64,000 bases of DNA, taken from assembly GCA_037074705.1 (NCBI GenBank), contig CM073590.1:180861246-180925245 (forward strand). Direction: 5' to 3'. Both the position numbers and the translations under genes were made by a program. The notes below the pieces were generated by a model. It saw only the letters and a program-made list of their open reading frames with translations, did not search any database and was not told the DNA's origin. Positions 24,346-36,506 of this stretch are shown here, in pieces. The stretch is from Zhengitettix transpicula. Its lineage: Eukaryota; Arthropoda; Insecta; Orthoptera; Tetrigidae. Every line of letters starts with the position of its first letter. Positions within the stretch are counted from its first letter, which is position 1.

Positions 24346-25553
24346 GACAGGAAAATTTTCTAGAATTACTGCGACGTATGACGAAGTCTGCGACGTTGAC
24401 AAGTTTTTAAGGTTAATGTCTTCTGTACTATAATTGTAAAGAATAAAACATTTTTTACCATTAGTGTAAATAAAAATGTAATAAATCGCAACATAGTTGG
24501 AAAATATTATTTAACGTTAAAAATGTGATTTTAAGACCTGCTTGAGCACATTTAGTTCGCAATACTGTTTTTATCATTGGGCGCAAATGTGGAGAGCAAA
24601 CAGAATTTTCTTATGTAGCTTCTAAATGGCTTCTCTCAAGGGACGTGGGCGGACTCTAAAGAAAATCTATAATGTAAATATCGCGCATCGTCGAGGGTGG
24701 CTTTAATTACTTGAGCAGTTTGGAAGGTGCTGATTACTGCTTCTTCCTGCCGGAGATCCTTCGTCGTGGTTCCCTCCGGAACTTGGCGTCGTCAGCTTTT
24801 CCGCAGCTCTCTGGTTGACGGGCTGATCGTCAAAGTTGTTTGTAGAGGGCTAGACTGGACCGACACTCCTTTTTGTGTTCCAATTGGTTATTAGAAAATA
24901 TACTGCAAGGAGCCACTTTCCTCCAAGCACTTGTTCTGCCAGACTGCTCACGGAGTACCTCACAGGTCTCCCTTCGTAACATCTGGAAGCTCCATGCAAT
25001 AATGACAGTCCTTCCAATACAATGTCAGGCCTGACCGTAACTAAATGGCCACCCTGTGACTTGTCTGTACACTTCGACAAAATTTAGAAGGCAAATTCTT
25101 CTTGCTTGCCAGATAATATAAATGTGTAACAATTACAATTTAATAACACTTACGAGTAAACGAATCAACACACCTGGGAAGGTCACATGTTTCAGCAACA
25201 AAGTCAATAGCTCGCAACTTTCACTCCAGACTACAATGCCATGCGTGACTTTCATCGACAATGGCTGATCTTTCCTTTCTTAAAAATAGCTTTCACATCG
25301 GTCCCACGTGCCCAACTGTTTTAGAACGTTATGGAACTTAATACAGAATACAATGACACCAGTTGCTCAGTTACTTACATCTCAAGTTGATATCGTTAAG
25401 AAACGGTACAGTTCGTAAATAAACGCTGTATACAAGAAACAAAGAAAAGAAATATTAAACGAAGTTAAAAAGAGTTTTCTGCCTTTATTTACAATATTTC
25501 TGTGAAAAAAACAACATGAAACAATAAGGAACGTAGGTCTTCCCGGTGTAGTT

Positions 25554-25726
25554 GCTGGATGAAGTTTTCTCGGGATTCCAACCGGGTAGCGTCGTTTAAC
25601 ATCCACAACGTTTCGATGGCTTGCACCGCCAGGTCTTCAGGTGAAGAAGATGGAGGTGCAAGTCATCGAAACGTTGTGGACATTAAAGGACGCTACCCGG
25701 TTGGAATCCCGAAAAAACTTCATCTA
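25554..25726. mobile_element. Foldback element, family 5, with GAAACGTT core in both arms
   Basis: Arms 25555-25628 and 25655-25726 are near complementary (TGAAGTTTTCTCGGGATTCC AACCGGGTAGCG and inverse; CCACAACGTTTCGATG and inverse). The loop contains CTTCAGGTGAAGAAG. Confidence 0.9.
25601..25646 (-). other. Hammerhead-ribozyme-like core
   Basis: On the minus strand CTTCAC is followed by CTGAAGA (fits CUGANGA), a hairpin with TGGC/GCCA stem, GAAAC, GTT and GTGGA. TTCAC and GTGGA can pair over five bases as helix I. Helix III is reduced to the two pairs AC/GT, and the stem II base is mismatched next to the core, so self-cleavage as a monomer is doubtful. Confidence 0.3.
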
Positions 25727-28159
25727 ACATGAAACAACCTTCAATGCGTACCTAAAACCGCGGTTACGTCGTGGAAAACTTAATACCTTGAAACTAAAAT
25801 TCAGAAGTCGGAGATATATCGCCACGGTATTTAGTTAACAGACTGTTACAATTTACGTGTTAAACCATGAACCACAGCCGCTCTAGACTATATATAGTCA
25901 TTACTTTCTATTCATATTCGCTGAGTTCACGGTTATACATAAGGGTATATACTCGGTTAAACGACGTCGGGAAGACAAATTAAGAATACTTTATCATTTA
26001 AAGATCGCCGTAAATTCGTAAAAAAATAATAGGACCATTCCACGTAAAATGAGAAAAAATTAATGTACTTTTCTAATTGATTCAAATAAAATTTATAGGT
26101 TAGGTTGTACCAATGACGTGATACCAAGTTAAGTCACTCTGTTGTTTGTGTAGGATACCGAAAAGTAAAGAAAACTTGTCTAAATACCATTTGGAATCTT
26201 ACAAACGACAATCTCGAGAGACATTCATTTTGAAGCTAATGGGATTGCATGATTAGTAGTTCAGTCATCCAAAACTTTATTTGAGATTGAATGTATAGAA
26301 AAAAGTATTATTCAAAAATATGAGGAAAAAACGTCTTCTGATGTTTTCCTAATGGCATTTCAAAGAGATCCTGGTGAAATAAAATTAAGAACTTACAGAT
26401 TCTCACAATTTTATTGTAATTTGTATCGCTTTCAAATATATTTACAAAATAAATACACAGTGTACACTTTCGTTTTTATAACTTCTGTATTGTTATTTTT
26501 CCATTTTTTACGGTGCCCTAGAGAAAAAACTATGCAACTAAAACCCTGAAAACGATATGTTTTCTTTCGTTTTATAGTTAACATTAATCCTGTAATTTTT
26601 GTTGACATTAAGGATGGTGGCACTCTTCTACAAGATTATGTTTACTTTGGAAGAAACTACGGCCTCTTCAAACGATTACCACCATTTAATCACTTTAAAC
26701 TTTTACAGTTAAGAATTTGGATATGCCAACGTACTGTAACGCGTGTATTTTGGTTTAGTTTTGCTTTGTCACGGAAGTGTTGTTTTCTGTGGTTTGGAGA
26801 ATTCGAAATCATGCACGTGCGTGGGGGTGGAGGAGATAAATATTTCCATCCAAGCAATTTTCGTGTCCTGTCTCGATTGTTGGCCTCAACATGACAGAAT
26901 AGTTGGCCATTGTTGACTACGGAACTGCAGCTGCGTGCTATAACTCTTGTAACAATGGAAGAATCAGTGAAACTGACATTTCGACGAAGTTTTCTAATAA
27001 TGAAAAAAAGTAAAAGAACGGGAGACTATAATGGAGGGAACGGAGATAAGCTTTTGGAAACTGACAGTTGTTCTGCGCTCACCGCAGCTGGTGGATGTGA
27101 TTATGAGAGGCTCCGTATTGCGTTACGTGTATACGTTTTAAGTGTCACCGATCTACAAATCTCATGAGTTCTGCTGTAAACTTTTCCAAGTTGTTGTCTC
27201 TGATATAGTCCGAGGCAGAATCGTCGTGTGAAAGGGACCACAATTTATTAGTGAAGAGTTCTTCGAAGCCACACAATTTAGTACGACGGCTTGCCAGCAA
27301 TCATTCCCGGAGGCCGACGCCTTAGCCAGTGGTCAACCCCTGAGTCGACGCCTTGCAATGGTCCTGACTAAAGTCATCACTGCACTTAACCCGTTCTGCC
27401 GGCTGTGAGATATGGAAACGTCGGTACGAGAGCTACAGTAAGCAACACAACACAGAATAGCAGTACGTATTTGGTACGGGCAGCAGATCTCTTCTACGTA
27501 AAAACCACAGGTTCCTGAGATAAGAGTTTTTCATGCTTAACTGTAATAAATTTATATAAAATTTCTTTAATGGTCAATATTTTTTTTTATTTAACGTAAA
27601 AACTCAGCCCACAAAAATAATTCTTTACAGTACGACGGTAAAGAGGATTCTTCAGATTAAAGTTAGTATTGTGTTTACACGTTAATGATGTAATAATTGA
27701 ACTTGGAATCGAAGGGTAGCTCAATAATGAAAATAAAACCTTTATTAGCACACCCTTATGGAATAATTTTAACTCTAACGTCCAAAGCTTTGAGAAAATA
27801 ATAGTATATTGGTGTACTATTTCAATAGTTTTCGAGACATATTCCAGACATTCCTGAAATAAAAAAATAATTTAAAACATTTCATAGGTAACGTTGTCGA
27901 ACACAAAAGTTTACTTATAAAATTTCGCATCAATTTCCTAACAGTTCACGTTATTCAACAATTTTAAATGAGGAATTTCAATAAATTACCTTTCAGCGTA
28001 TCGAGTGACATTTGGTTCTAAACCCAATAGAGAAACTTTTCTTATTACTCTTTTCGTGTCTCTCTGAATATAATGATACTGAATTTTAGGAACTAATACT
28101 AGATTATTCTTTATTTGATGTGCTCATGTGCTACAGCTTCACATCAATAAGCTTACGAA

Positions 28160-28533
28160 GAAATCCTTTTTCTTTATTATAGGAACCTTCATAATAATTG
28201 TGTTTTTACTGTGTGTGTCTGCTTATATTTCAAAGAGTTTAAATTGCCCGCTTTGAGGCACACTCGCTCCCACTAATAAAGCCAGCTGGTAGTCTCTATG
28301 CTACCCACGGCTTAGCTCAGAATCTCTTTTTTGGAATGTCAGCACGTACAACAGTGCCGTCATGCGTGACTTGTCCCTAAAATTAACTTTATTTAAAATG
28401 TGTACGAAGGAAAAATATTTTTGTGTCTTCTTGGTGCTAAATTATTCCGCTTTTCAAAATTAGACTGGATAGTAGACGGAATTAGATATGTGGCATATTA
28501 CGGGTCGGGTCAGTTACCGCAGGGTGTTGTTAA
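28160..28533. repeat. Partial copy of the 31-kb element
   Basis: It shares CTTCATAATAATTGTGTTTT near its left side and AATTAGATATGTGGCATATT with CGGGTCGGGTCAG near its right side with the element at 31027-31798, in the same orientation. It stops at the hAT terminus at 28534, suggesting that the hAT landed in it. Confidence 0.55.
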
Positions 28534-28900
28534 CAGGGCTTTGGTGAGTTTTTGAGTTGCCCCGCTCTGGCATCAAAGTATTTGCTCCTGCTCCGTTCCG
28601 TGCCCATCTCCGTACTCCGGTTAAAATATTCTTATAGGAAATACATTATTTTTTCTTTCATATATAAGTGCATATATAAAACCATATAATTTAAAATTTA
28701 TAATATTTTATTAACATCAAACTTAAAATTTTAAAATTATAAAACGTAATATAAATTTTAAATAATTAACAAAAAAATTCAATATATTACTTTATGATTT
28801 CGCTAAATAAAATGGTAGACAAATTGTTCTTTATTGACTGCTTATTATCACTTAAAATTAATCTTAATCCGGAAAATAGACGCTCAAGCCCGAAACTTTA
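28534..28900 (-). mobile_element. hAT remnant, 3' end
   Basis: The terminus CAGGGCTTTGGTGAGTTTTT lies at 28534. On the minus strand a frame around 28870-28770 reads GLERLFSGLRLILSDNKQSI then KNNLSTILFSEII, the hAT C-terminal dimerisation helix set. It shares this sequence with the element at 46949-48713. The other terminus was not found, so the copy is truncated. The peptide part ends before the AT-rich tail. Confidence 0.65.
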
Positions 28901-29197
28901 TTTATTATATTAGTGATTGGCTTTAAGAGTTGAACAATTGTTGGTCACAGGTGCTGGCTACTAAATCAATTAGTATTTGCCTTTTGATTCTCCGTTGTAT
29001 ACTTGAAAGACCTCTCCTTGCTGTTAGATTTTCTGCCGCACTTTAACATCAATTCCAGCAAGAAAATGTGTGTTTTGAAAAATCTTTTCTTGGCACTTTT
29101 TCATGGAGGTTGAATTCATAACGCAACTGCTTTCAGAGCAATTGTCGAAATGTTTTTTTTTTCTAAAACAGCTCTGATATTTCATATGTCGTCCCAT

Positions 29198-29585
29198 TCT
29201 CGCAGGTGAACCTTCCAAAAGAGAGGGCTACCTTTGGGGATGCCTATTCCTCTCTCTGGTTTTGAACTAAGGTTCGCACAAGCATCGGCCTATTTTGAGA
29301 GGTGTATGTCCCTGAGTGGCAGACCTTGGGCAGTATGAGTTCTTCTCCTTTCTCATTGGAACAGTTGGCCAGCTGCCTCCTAAACTGGTTGAGGTACGCA
29401 GAATAGAATGCTGCGACCCCACAGCAAATCCCTCTCGCGCCATCGGAAGGGCGTGCGACAAGTACCTACTGCCCGACCTCCCTGATGCAGGTTTTCTAGA
29501 GTTTGTCCTGCATCACTTTTAGGCGAATGCCGGGTAGGATCCTTAAATCAAAGGCCGGGGTTCCTAATTAACCTTTGCCCACATT
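29198..29585 (+). repeat. Retroposon family A, copy 4 (3' truncated)
   Basis: It starts TCTCGCAGGTGAACCTTCC and runs to GTTCCTAATTAACCTTTGCC, lacking the terminal 100 bp and the tail. Confidence 0.8.
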
Positions 29586-31026
29586 ACTATTAACACATTC
29601 ACTGTCTATTTATATACACTGATTTTTATAACTATTTGGATTAATTATATTATTAGAATATATATGTCGTGTTAAGTAGTATGTTTTCATGGTAGGATTT
29701 TTATAAACATTTGTATCGCAAAATGTAGTTGATGGCATTGGCAAAAAAAATTACAAAACAAATGGTTTGAAGATTTATAACACTTTATTTCTTGTGACTG
29801 ATGTGATAAACAATATTTGGCAATATAATTAATGCTAAATAAAATTCAAATAGAAAGTGGAAATATTAATTTGCTGCTTTACAATGTACATTTGACGACA
29901 GAGTGGTAAAAATCGAACTTCTTTAACTTGAAAGTTTAAAGCATTTTTAAAAAGAATTGCAGTCTCATGGAAGAAAATTTTTTTTCTGATTCGCTGTCAA
30001 ACGAGTGGAGGTAAATTAATTAAATAATAAAGATCATTTATGAAATTATAACTTACCCTTTTTCTCTTTGTCGTTTAATGTTACTAATTTACTGAATGGC
30101 ATTCTGATCATTTTCTAGGTTTATCTCGAACGTCACAAAAACCTGTAATTAAAACATATGGAATGTTCAGGCAAGGGCCTGATTTACGACTTTAAGTCTA
30201 AGGTAGAATTTTAAATATAAATGTCCTTGAAGCATCGAATAACTTTTAGAAAATCTATTTCTGGTTCCTAACTGTACCTCATCTGTAATATACTATAAAT
30301 GTCGCAACTGTGAATTTTTACTTCTACGACTATACTTCATGGGGAACACCAGAGTTTTTTTGACCTCTTATGATACTCTGTCTGTACACATTCTAATTAG
30401 AGTTGGAGAAAATAATACGCTAATAAACCGTTAATGTCTCCCAAAATACATTCCTCTGATTTCTATTTGTTCTCGGAATGAAACATGAAATACCGCGTGA
30501 CTGACACGTAATTCGATGAACGGGATTCCATTCCACTAGCCTCGATTCTCGATTTTCCTTGTTTCCTCAACATTGGGACGCACTGGATCAGCAGAGAATC
30601 CGGCGAAGACCTTACCGTAAAGTTTACGGCGATGGTCGATGATGGTACTTCGGGACTCTGACAGGGAAACCAAAAACTCTCACATTACCTAGTGCGAAAT
30701 AGTGCAGGCTAAAATGTGTCTTCATGGTAATGTTTTATTAAATTAGGGTTTTTTTTAAAAACAACTATTTCCGCGTCAGTAAATATCCCGAACAGCTGAT
30801 CCGCGCCACACAATAAATAATAAACTCGTATATTGAGTAATCAAAATGTTCCCATTCTCAGAAAACGAATTTACGAATAATCCCTTCCACTGTAGGAGAT
30901 TTTGCGAAGAGAAACATAATAGTTTCCGGCTTACAGTATTCGGTTAAGTATTACGTTATGGAAAAGGTGAAAGTAAGGAAATTCATGAATGAATTTGAAA
31001 CTGGATGATTAAAAGTATAGAGTACA
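29586..31026. other. No gene recognised
   Basis: AT-rich, without conserved frames or clear repeats. Confidence 0.55.
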
Positions 31027-31798
31027 GTGGCGGCTCGTGCGTATGTGCACATAAATTAATTTAGAAAGAAATAACTTTTCTTATTAATAAGAACCATCAT
31101 AATAATTGTGTTTTAACACTGCGAATCGATGCTTCGATATCGAAGACTTTAAACTTCGCTCCTAAAGCAGGCAGCTGGACAGCCTGTGCAATTCCAGTTA
31201 CAGCACCAGATTCGGTGATTTAGTCACAACTGCGCATGCGCACTTTACCTTCACACCCTCCTGCGCCAACCGTAAAGCTCAACAAACTGCTAGCGTTGTG
31301 TGCTACGACGCCGACAGCACTAGGAAGCGGAAGAGCGTCACGTGCTAACAGTCAGAGCGCTGCCGTATCAGGCGACATAAGCAACGAAATAGAAATAAAT
31401 TCGAAGTATTCGATGATTATAAATCTTATTTTTATAATGGTTTATATTTTCAAAACAAAAATAATAATTGTTCATTTTTGGTCAAATAAAATAATTCATA
31501 ATCTGAGGTTATTATAAGAAAACAAAATTTAAGAGAATCTACCGTACGACCCTAAATACAAAACTTATTTGAAATATTTACCAAGAAAAATACTTTCGGG
31601 TTGGAAATGGTAAATTGTTCTGACTTTAAAAATTAGGCACTATTGGAAATTATGTAGACAGAATTAGAAATGTAGCATATTGCCGGGTCAGAGTATTGGT
31701 AACTGATGTAGTTTTATTATTTTACATAATTATCCGCGTAATAATGGTTTCTTGCGGTGATGTAGCAGATAACTTCAAAAACTAACGAGCCGCTACTG
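31027..31798. mobile_element. Non-autonomous DNA element with CAGTGGCGGCTCGT ends
   Basis: CAGTGGCGGCTCGT at 31027-31040 and its inverse ACGAGCCGCTACTG at 31785-31798 (one difference) bound 772 bp without coding potential. Internal stretches (ATCATAATAATTGTGTTTT; AATTAGAAATGTAGCATATT) recur at 28180-28500. I found no matching target duplication, so the superfamily is open. Confidence 0.65.
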
Positions 31799-32109
31799 AA
31801 TTAGAGTAATCGATTAGCTACTGTCAATATATTAGTAGATGTTGTTGTTGTCGGGGTTTGCATTGTGTAGATCGGTTTTAATTTAAAGGAGGTTAAGAAT
31901 AGAGGAACCAATAAAATGGAAGGCCAAAGGCGAAGATATAGCAGTAAGAATTACAAAACCATAGAAATAAAAAAAATGAAACAGACCAATTGAAAAGTGG
32001 ATAACAAGATCAACTAATAATTCCTCATCGTTGCCACAAAATTTCAATATTATGCTATCAAGATACTCTCGTTTCGAAATAAAACACTGGCAGATATATA
32101 TGATTCTTT

Positions 32110-32200
32110 TTAACAAAGTGTTCTCCGGGTGCTCAATCGGGTGAAAACACCGAAACGTCGTGGAACTACTACTTTTTTTTCACCCTAGAACACTTTGTTA
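32110..32200. mobile_element. Short foldback with CACCGAAACGTCG core
   Basis: TTAACAAAGTGTTCTCCGGGTG returns as CACCCTAGAACACTTTGTTA around a loop with GGGTGAAAACACCGAAACGT CGTGG. The inner GGTG-AAAA-CACC is a perfect small hairpin directly before GAAAC. Confidence 0.8.
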
Positions 32201-34525
32201 ATCACAGACGCCGGGAAAGTCTTATTTCGATAATGATTCTATTTTACTATAAGTGGCGATGAACTGAAAAAATAACGGGACTGGTGTAACTTTGTTTATT
32301 CACTTGAAATTTATTGCTGATCGCTCTGGGTGGGTTTCCAATCTTTCATAACCGTGCCATAAATTATCGAGAAGCATTGTCTTGAACTTCGAAGGACTTA
32401 AGAGTGCTTTTCTTTTTTCAGCTATTTTTACGAAGGCGGAAACTACATGACTTTTGAAAAATATCGTTTAAATAGGCTTCGTATAATGACGCGAAGAATA
32501 CATTGAGTTATGGAGTTGAAATAAATTGCGCTTTCGAACCTTGACAGAAAACGGTAGCGAAAATTCTATTGTATATGTTGAGATGGTTATCACTTAGCAG
32601 AGAAAATGTTACAAGAGGACGCGAGTGGACTTTTCGCCGTTTCCTTTTCTCCTGAGACGCGGAGAAAATGTGATAAGTAGAACACAAATGGACGTCACTC
32701 TTTGTCAGTCGCGATGGTTATTCGAAGTCAGTTATGGCCAGCACATAGACGTTGCAACTTGATCCCGAGTCAGTCTGACGCTGCAACCCACAGTTAATCT
32801 GAACAACTGTATACCACAGTTAGATATGTCCGTTTGGATATATACTGTCACCCGACAGCCACCAGATCATCTCACTGGTTACGCCTGCAGCCCTTGACTC
32901 GCATCCTCTGCTAAATGGATCCAGACAGCCCTTCTGCCCTTGTACGTAACAGGCAGGTTATAAGATGAATTAAATTTCTATCTCTCGCCTAACCAAGGTC
33001 AGCTTGCCAAATCGTACGATAACAACGTAGCAATAGATTGACTTTAGTCATTATTATAATAGGTTTAACGTGAGTCTCAATTTTTAAACCCAACAATTCC
33101 TCTGAGATTTAAGTTTTTGATTCTAATTAGAAATGATTTTAGCTAATTTTTTTAAAAAATATTTTTTTAACTTACTATAGGTTTGTGTATGAAAAATTTA
33201 AGATTTGTTAATAAAATAATTTATGTTTTAATTTGAAAATAATCTTTTTATATTAATATAAAACTTCCCTCCCATTTACGATGTAGTTGTAAATATTTTT
33301 TTTAAAAAACTTGAACCTGATGAGGTCGAAAACGATGAAACGTTATTAATTTAATAAATTATTTTTTCTGAATTAAAATTGAGTGATGTTTATTTATTTA
33401 TTACTTATGTTATATTCCTTACACTGGTAAGGTAACGATTCCGTCGATAATGACATAACAAACATTTGACGTTCGACGAAAGTCATCAAGTCAAACAGTT
33501 TCATTTCGCTTTGTGTTAAAGCTTGAATTGTAAGTTATGTTGAAGAAAAGTTCTTGTGATGTGATAATCTTGTAGGAAAAGGAGAAAGCTGCTGAACCAG
33601 CGAAATATAAAACTAGCGAACAAAAGAGGAATTGCATAAGGATTCTACCGCCAGAAAGTAGGCTGCTGAAGTGCACTCTGTGACAATGGAGAAAACATAA
33701 TTGTTATAATGAATCGAAAGCAAGCTAAACAAGTGGCGCTTACAACTGAAGCATTATAGCTTACAGAAAAAAGTACAGTGCTTGATTGGTGGACCACACA
33801 AGAGAAGTGAAACTTCTTTAATATTTTATGATTTAACTAATTTTACCTCCCTCTACTAATTTGTCTCGTCTTTTGTATATTTTCTAATATATTTCTATAC
33901 TTACTTTCACCAACCCCAATTTGGTCATTTTGATTTTCAATGGCTGTGCCGCCAATTAATAGTAATATATACGTCTGTATTAGATTAAAAATTAACAAAT
34001 AGATACTGAAGTAGCCAATAAAGATATGATAACATAAATACCACCTGTAATCTCTCTTGATGTCGTTTCTTTATTCAATTCTATTCCCGATGACTTAGTC
34101 AATAACATTTTCAAAACTAGATGACCTATCCTCAGTCAATTAGAGATTATTGCAAGTTCATACATTTTAAATCTAATACTCAACTCCGTTTATTTTAAGT
34201 TAAATCAAGTTCACTGTTCTATCTTAAGTTTCCAGAGATTATCATGAAAGATTTAGAGAATTCTTGGCTTTCTTTTTTCCATTCCAAGCACTATGCTATA
34301 TTATAGGGATGCTCAAACGGGCATAAATTAAAAGTGGATCGCGGATAAATAGAAATTAAACAGACACAGAGATACTTTGAAACAAAAAATGGCTCTGTGA
34401 TTCAGCACTCTTAGCAGATGTGATATGCCATTTAAATAGCATTAACTTGGAGCTGCAACGGAAAGATAAAATTATTACCGACATTGTTAGTTCCATAAAC
34501 GCTTTTAAAAGTAAATTTTGGTGGT
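32201..34525. other. No gene recognised
   Basis: Contains the isolated hammerhead-like core at 33311 and a family-4 foldback end near 33980-34050; otherwise nothing supported. Confidence 0.55.
33311..33350 (+). other. Hammerhead-ribozyme-like core
   Basis: CTGATGA (33317-33323), one extra G, hairpin GTCG-AAAA-CGAT, GAAAC (33337-33341), GTT. This has the most canonical box 1 in the window. Flanking complementarity for helix I is poor. No foldback arms were recognised around it. Confidence 0.3.
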
Positions 34526-35259
34526 CAAATTTTGATATTACAACAGATTAGACTTCGGGATACAAAAAAATGTTTATCGTTGAATAATTTTGCTATTTCT
34601 CTCGTAGGCTGCAAAATTTCTCCATTCTCGGTGCTCGCCGTACGCCTCCACAACTCTAACTCCAACACGCAACTAACTTTTTCAAAAGCCGCTCTCGCTT
34701 AAATATCACAGTCCCACCTTTTTCCTTTGTTCCAAAACTACGTCGCAACTGCCCGATGACAGTTTCCTCCATTATCCCGAGATTTACATTCTGCAGCTAC
34801 AGTTCCTTAGTTAGCAAATATCTAGCCACTCTGTCTTGTCCCAAAGCCGACAATCGAGACAGGTCTAATTTGTCTTTGCACCCTCAATTACTTTGGACTT
34901 GTCTTCTCACCCCCGCTAAATTCTCCAGACCGTCAACATTACAAATTGTTCTTTGAACTGTCCAGGCCATTAATCAGAATGCCTGCCTTAACAGATTTAT
35001 CTTGCGACAGGCCACCCGCATGTGCCTTGCCCTGACTTCTCAATACCAATCCTAAGTACACAACAATACAAACTGTTCCTTGAACTGTCCAGGCAATTAA
35101 TCAGAAACAATGCCTGCCTTAACAGATTTATCTTGCGACAGGCCCCCGCATGTGCCTTGCTCTGACTCCTCAATACCAATCCTAAGTACACAACATTACA
35201 ACTTCCTCTAACGGCCAAGACCATTAATCTGAACAATGTCTTTCATTCAAGGTATTACA
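34526..35259 (+). repeat. LTR-like repeat, copy 2 (right part)
   Basis: Segments such as GTCAAATTTTGATATTAC, ATTTACATTCTGCAGCTAC and CTTGCGACAGGCC match the element at 59169-60646 in the same order. The end GGTATTACA resembles that element's terminus. Its left part is missing or too diverged to see. Confidence 0.6.
34941..35235 (+). repeat. Tandem repeat of about 127-130 bp
   Basis: Units starting near 34941, 35068 and 35198 share TGAACTGTCCAGGC, CTGCCTTAACAGATTTATC and ACCAATCCTAAGTACACAAC; the third is partial. The array sits inside LTR-like copy 2, and a diverged version is in the 60.2-60.5 kb part of copy 1. Confidence 0.8.
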
Positions 35260-35430
35260 ATATACTATATATTAACACAATTTGCCCAGCATTTTTATTT
35301 AAATGTATGAGTTCCTCGCTGTATTAATGTATCTTACTTTCTTTTCTTTTGTCGTTTTTATTTACGTTTAATTAGTTCACATTTCAGCGCGTCGTATTTG
35401 TTCTGTTCGTTTTTATGAGTAATGTGTAAC

Positions 35431-35676
35431 TTACGTTTTGCCATACTGTCGTACTCTTTTCTTACAACAATAATTTTTCGGATGAGTGCAGTACATGCGG
35501 AAGTCTGCGTTGGAGGATAATCTCCTGACCCATGAACTGGCTCCAGATATAGCAGAGAGTAGCTTCCCATGCCTTCTATCCGATGGGATCCAAGACGTCA
35601 AGGGTGAAAGCGTAAGTAAACACGGAGGAGCTGCTGACCTCCGAGAGGTTCGTTGACATTCTCCGGCGCTTTCCAC
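35431..35676 (-). other. Unidentified GC-rich segment with overlapping short open frames
   Basis: On the minus strand two overlapping frames of 70 to 82 codons are open here. A third frame starts ATGTCAACG and reads about 27 codons, MSTNLSEVSSSSVFTYAF onward, before a stop. A donor-like CGTAAGT follows near 35430. None of the peptides is recognisable. The CpG content is higher than in the flanks. It could be an exon or promoter of an unseen gene, or an unknown repeat. Confidence 0.15.
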
Positions 35677-36036
35677 CGCCGCGCCGTACTTGCACTGCGA
35701 ATATTCGCCACTACTTTCTCCCTAGAGTCAATCGTGACTAATATACACCACAGGTTAAAACCGCGTGACAAAAATTATACACAGTCTGATATATGCTCTA
35801 GTTTGCGACATGTTACTGCCTCGAAAGTTGAACTTGAATTAATTTTTTATTACCACTTTCTTTTCGTACGTGATAATAAATACAAAAGACAACAAAAATA
35901 AAAAGAGAATTCAATTCTAAAGTAAATAAATTACTAAACATATAAGAATGTATTCATTCCTTAATTTAAAATGAACCGAGTCTTTCTCTGTGTGTAAATT
36001 ACCGATAATTCTTAGTTGCCTCTGAAACGTTAATCA

Positions 36037-36506
36037 GTTTTTTTAGAGGAATCCACATGGTGGTGACTCCCTTTTAATAGCATAGGAAGGGATTTGTAAG
36101 GTGGGATGCGGAAGGGTAAACGAAGGTAGGCAAGGGTTAACTGGGGCCCCCGAGCTGTGGTTTAAGAATCCTACCCGGCTAAAAGTCATACAGGACAAAC
36201 CCTAGAAGAACCTACATCAGGTAGGTCGGACAGTAGGTACCTGTCCCACGCCTTTCCGATGGGGCGAGAGGGGTTTGCTGTGGGGACGCAGCATTCCCTT
36301 CTCCGTGGACATACCAGTCTAGGAGGCAGCTGGCTGACTATTCCAATAGGAACAACTCTTACCATATGCCCAAGGTCTGCGACCCCGGAACATACACCTC
36401 TCAAAACAGGCCGAGGTGCCTCGGCTTGTGGGAACATTAGTTTTAAAAAAAACAGAGAGAGGAAAAGGCAGCCTCATCCTTCCAGCTCTCCGAGAAGGTT
36501 CTGCCA
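36037..36506 (-). repeat. Retroposon family A, copy 5
   Basis: It is a minus-strand copy with a T-run at 36037-36044 and family blocks through CGAGGTGCCTCGGCTTGTGG to CTCTCCGAGAAGGTTCTGCC. The upstream extension seen at copy 1 follows at 36507-36705. Confidence 0.85.

Larger units (their letters stand above)
24346..28159. other. No gene recognised
   Basis: Outside the foldback at 25554 there are only unsupported short frames, for example 24850-25080 (minus) and 26910-27167 (plus). Confidence 0.55.

Noticed and set aside
34941..35235. CRISPR-like array
   Set aside because: The repeated units are adjacent without unique spacers, in an animal genome and within an LTR-like repeat.
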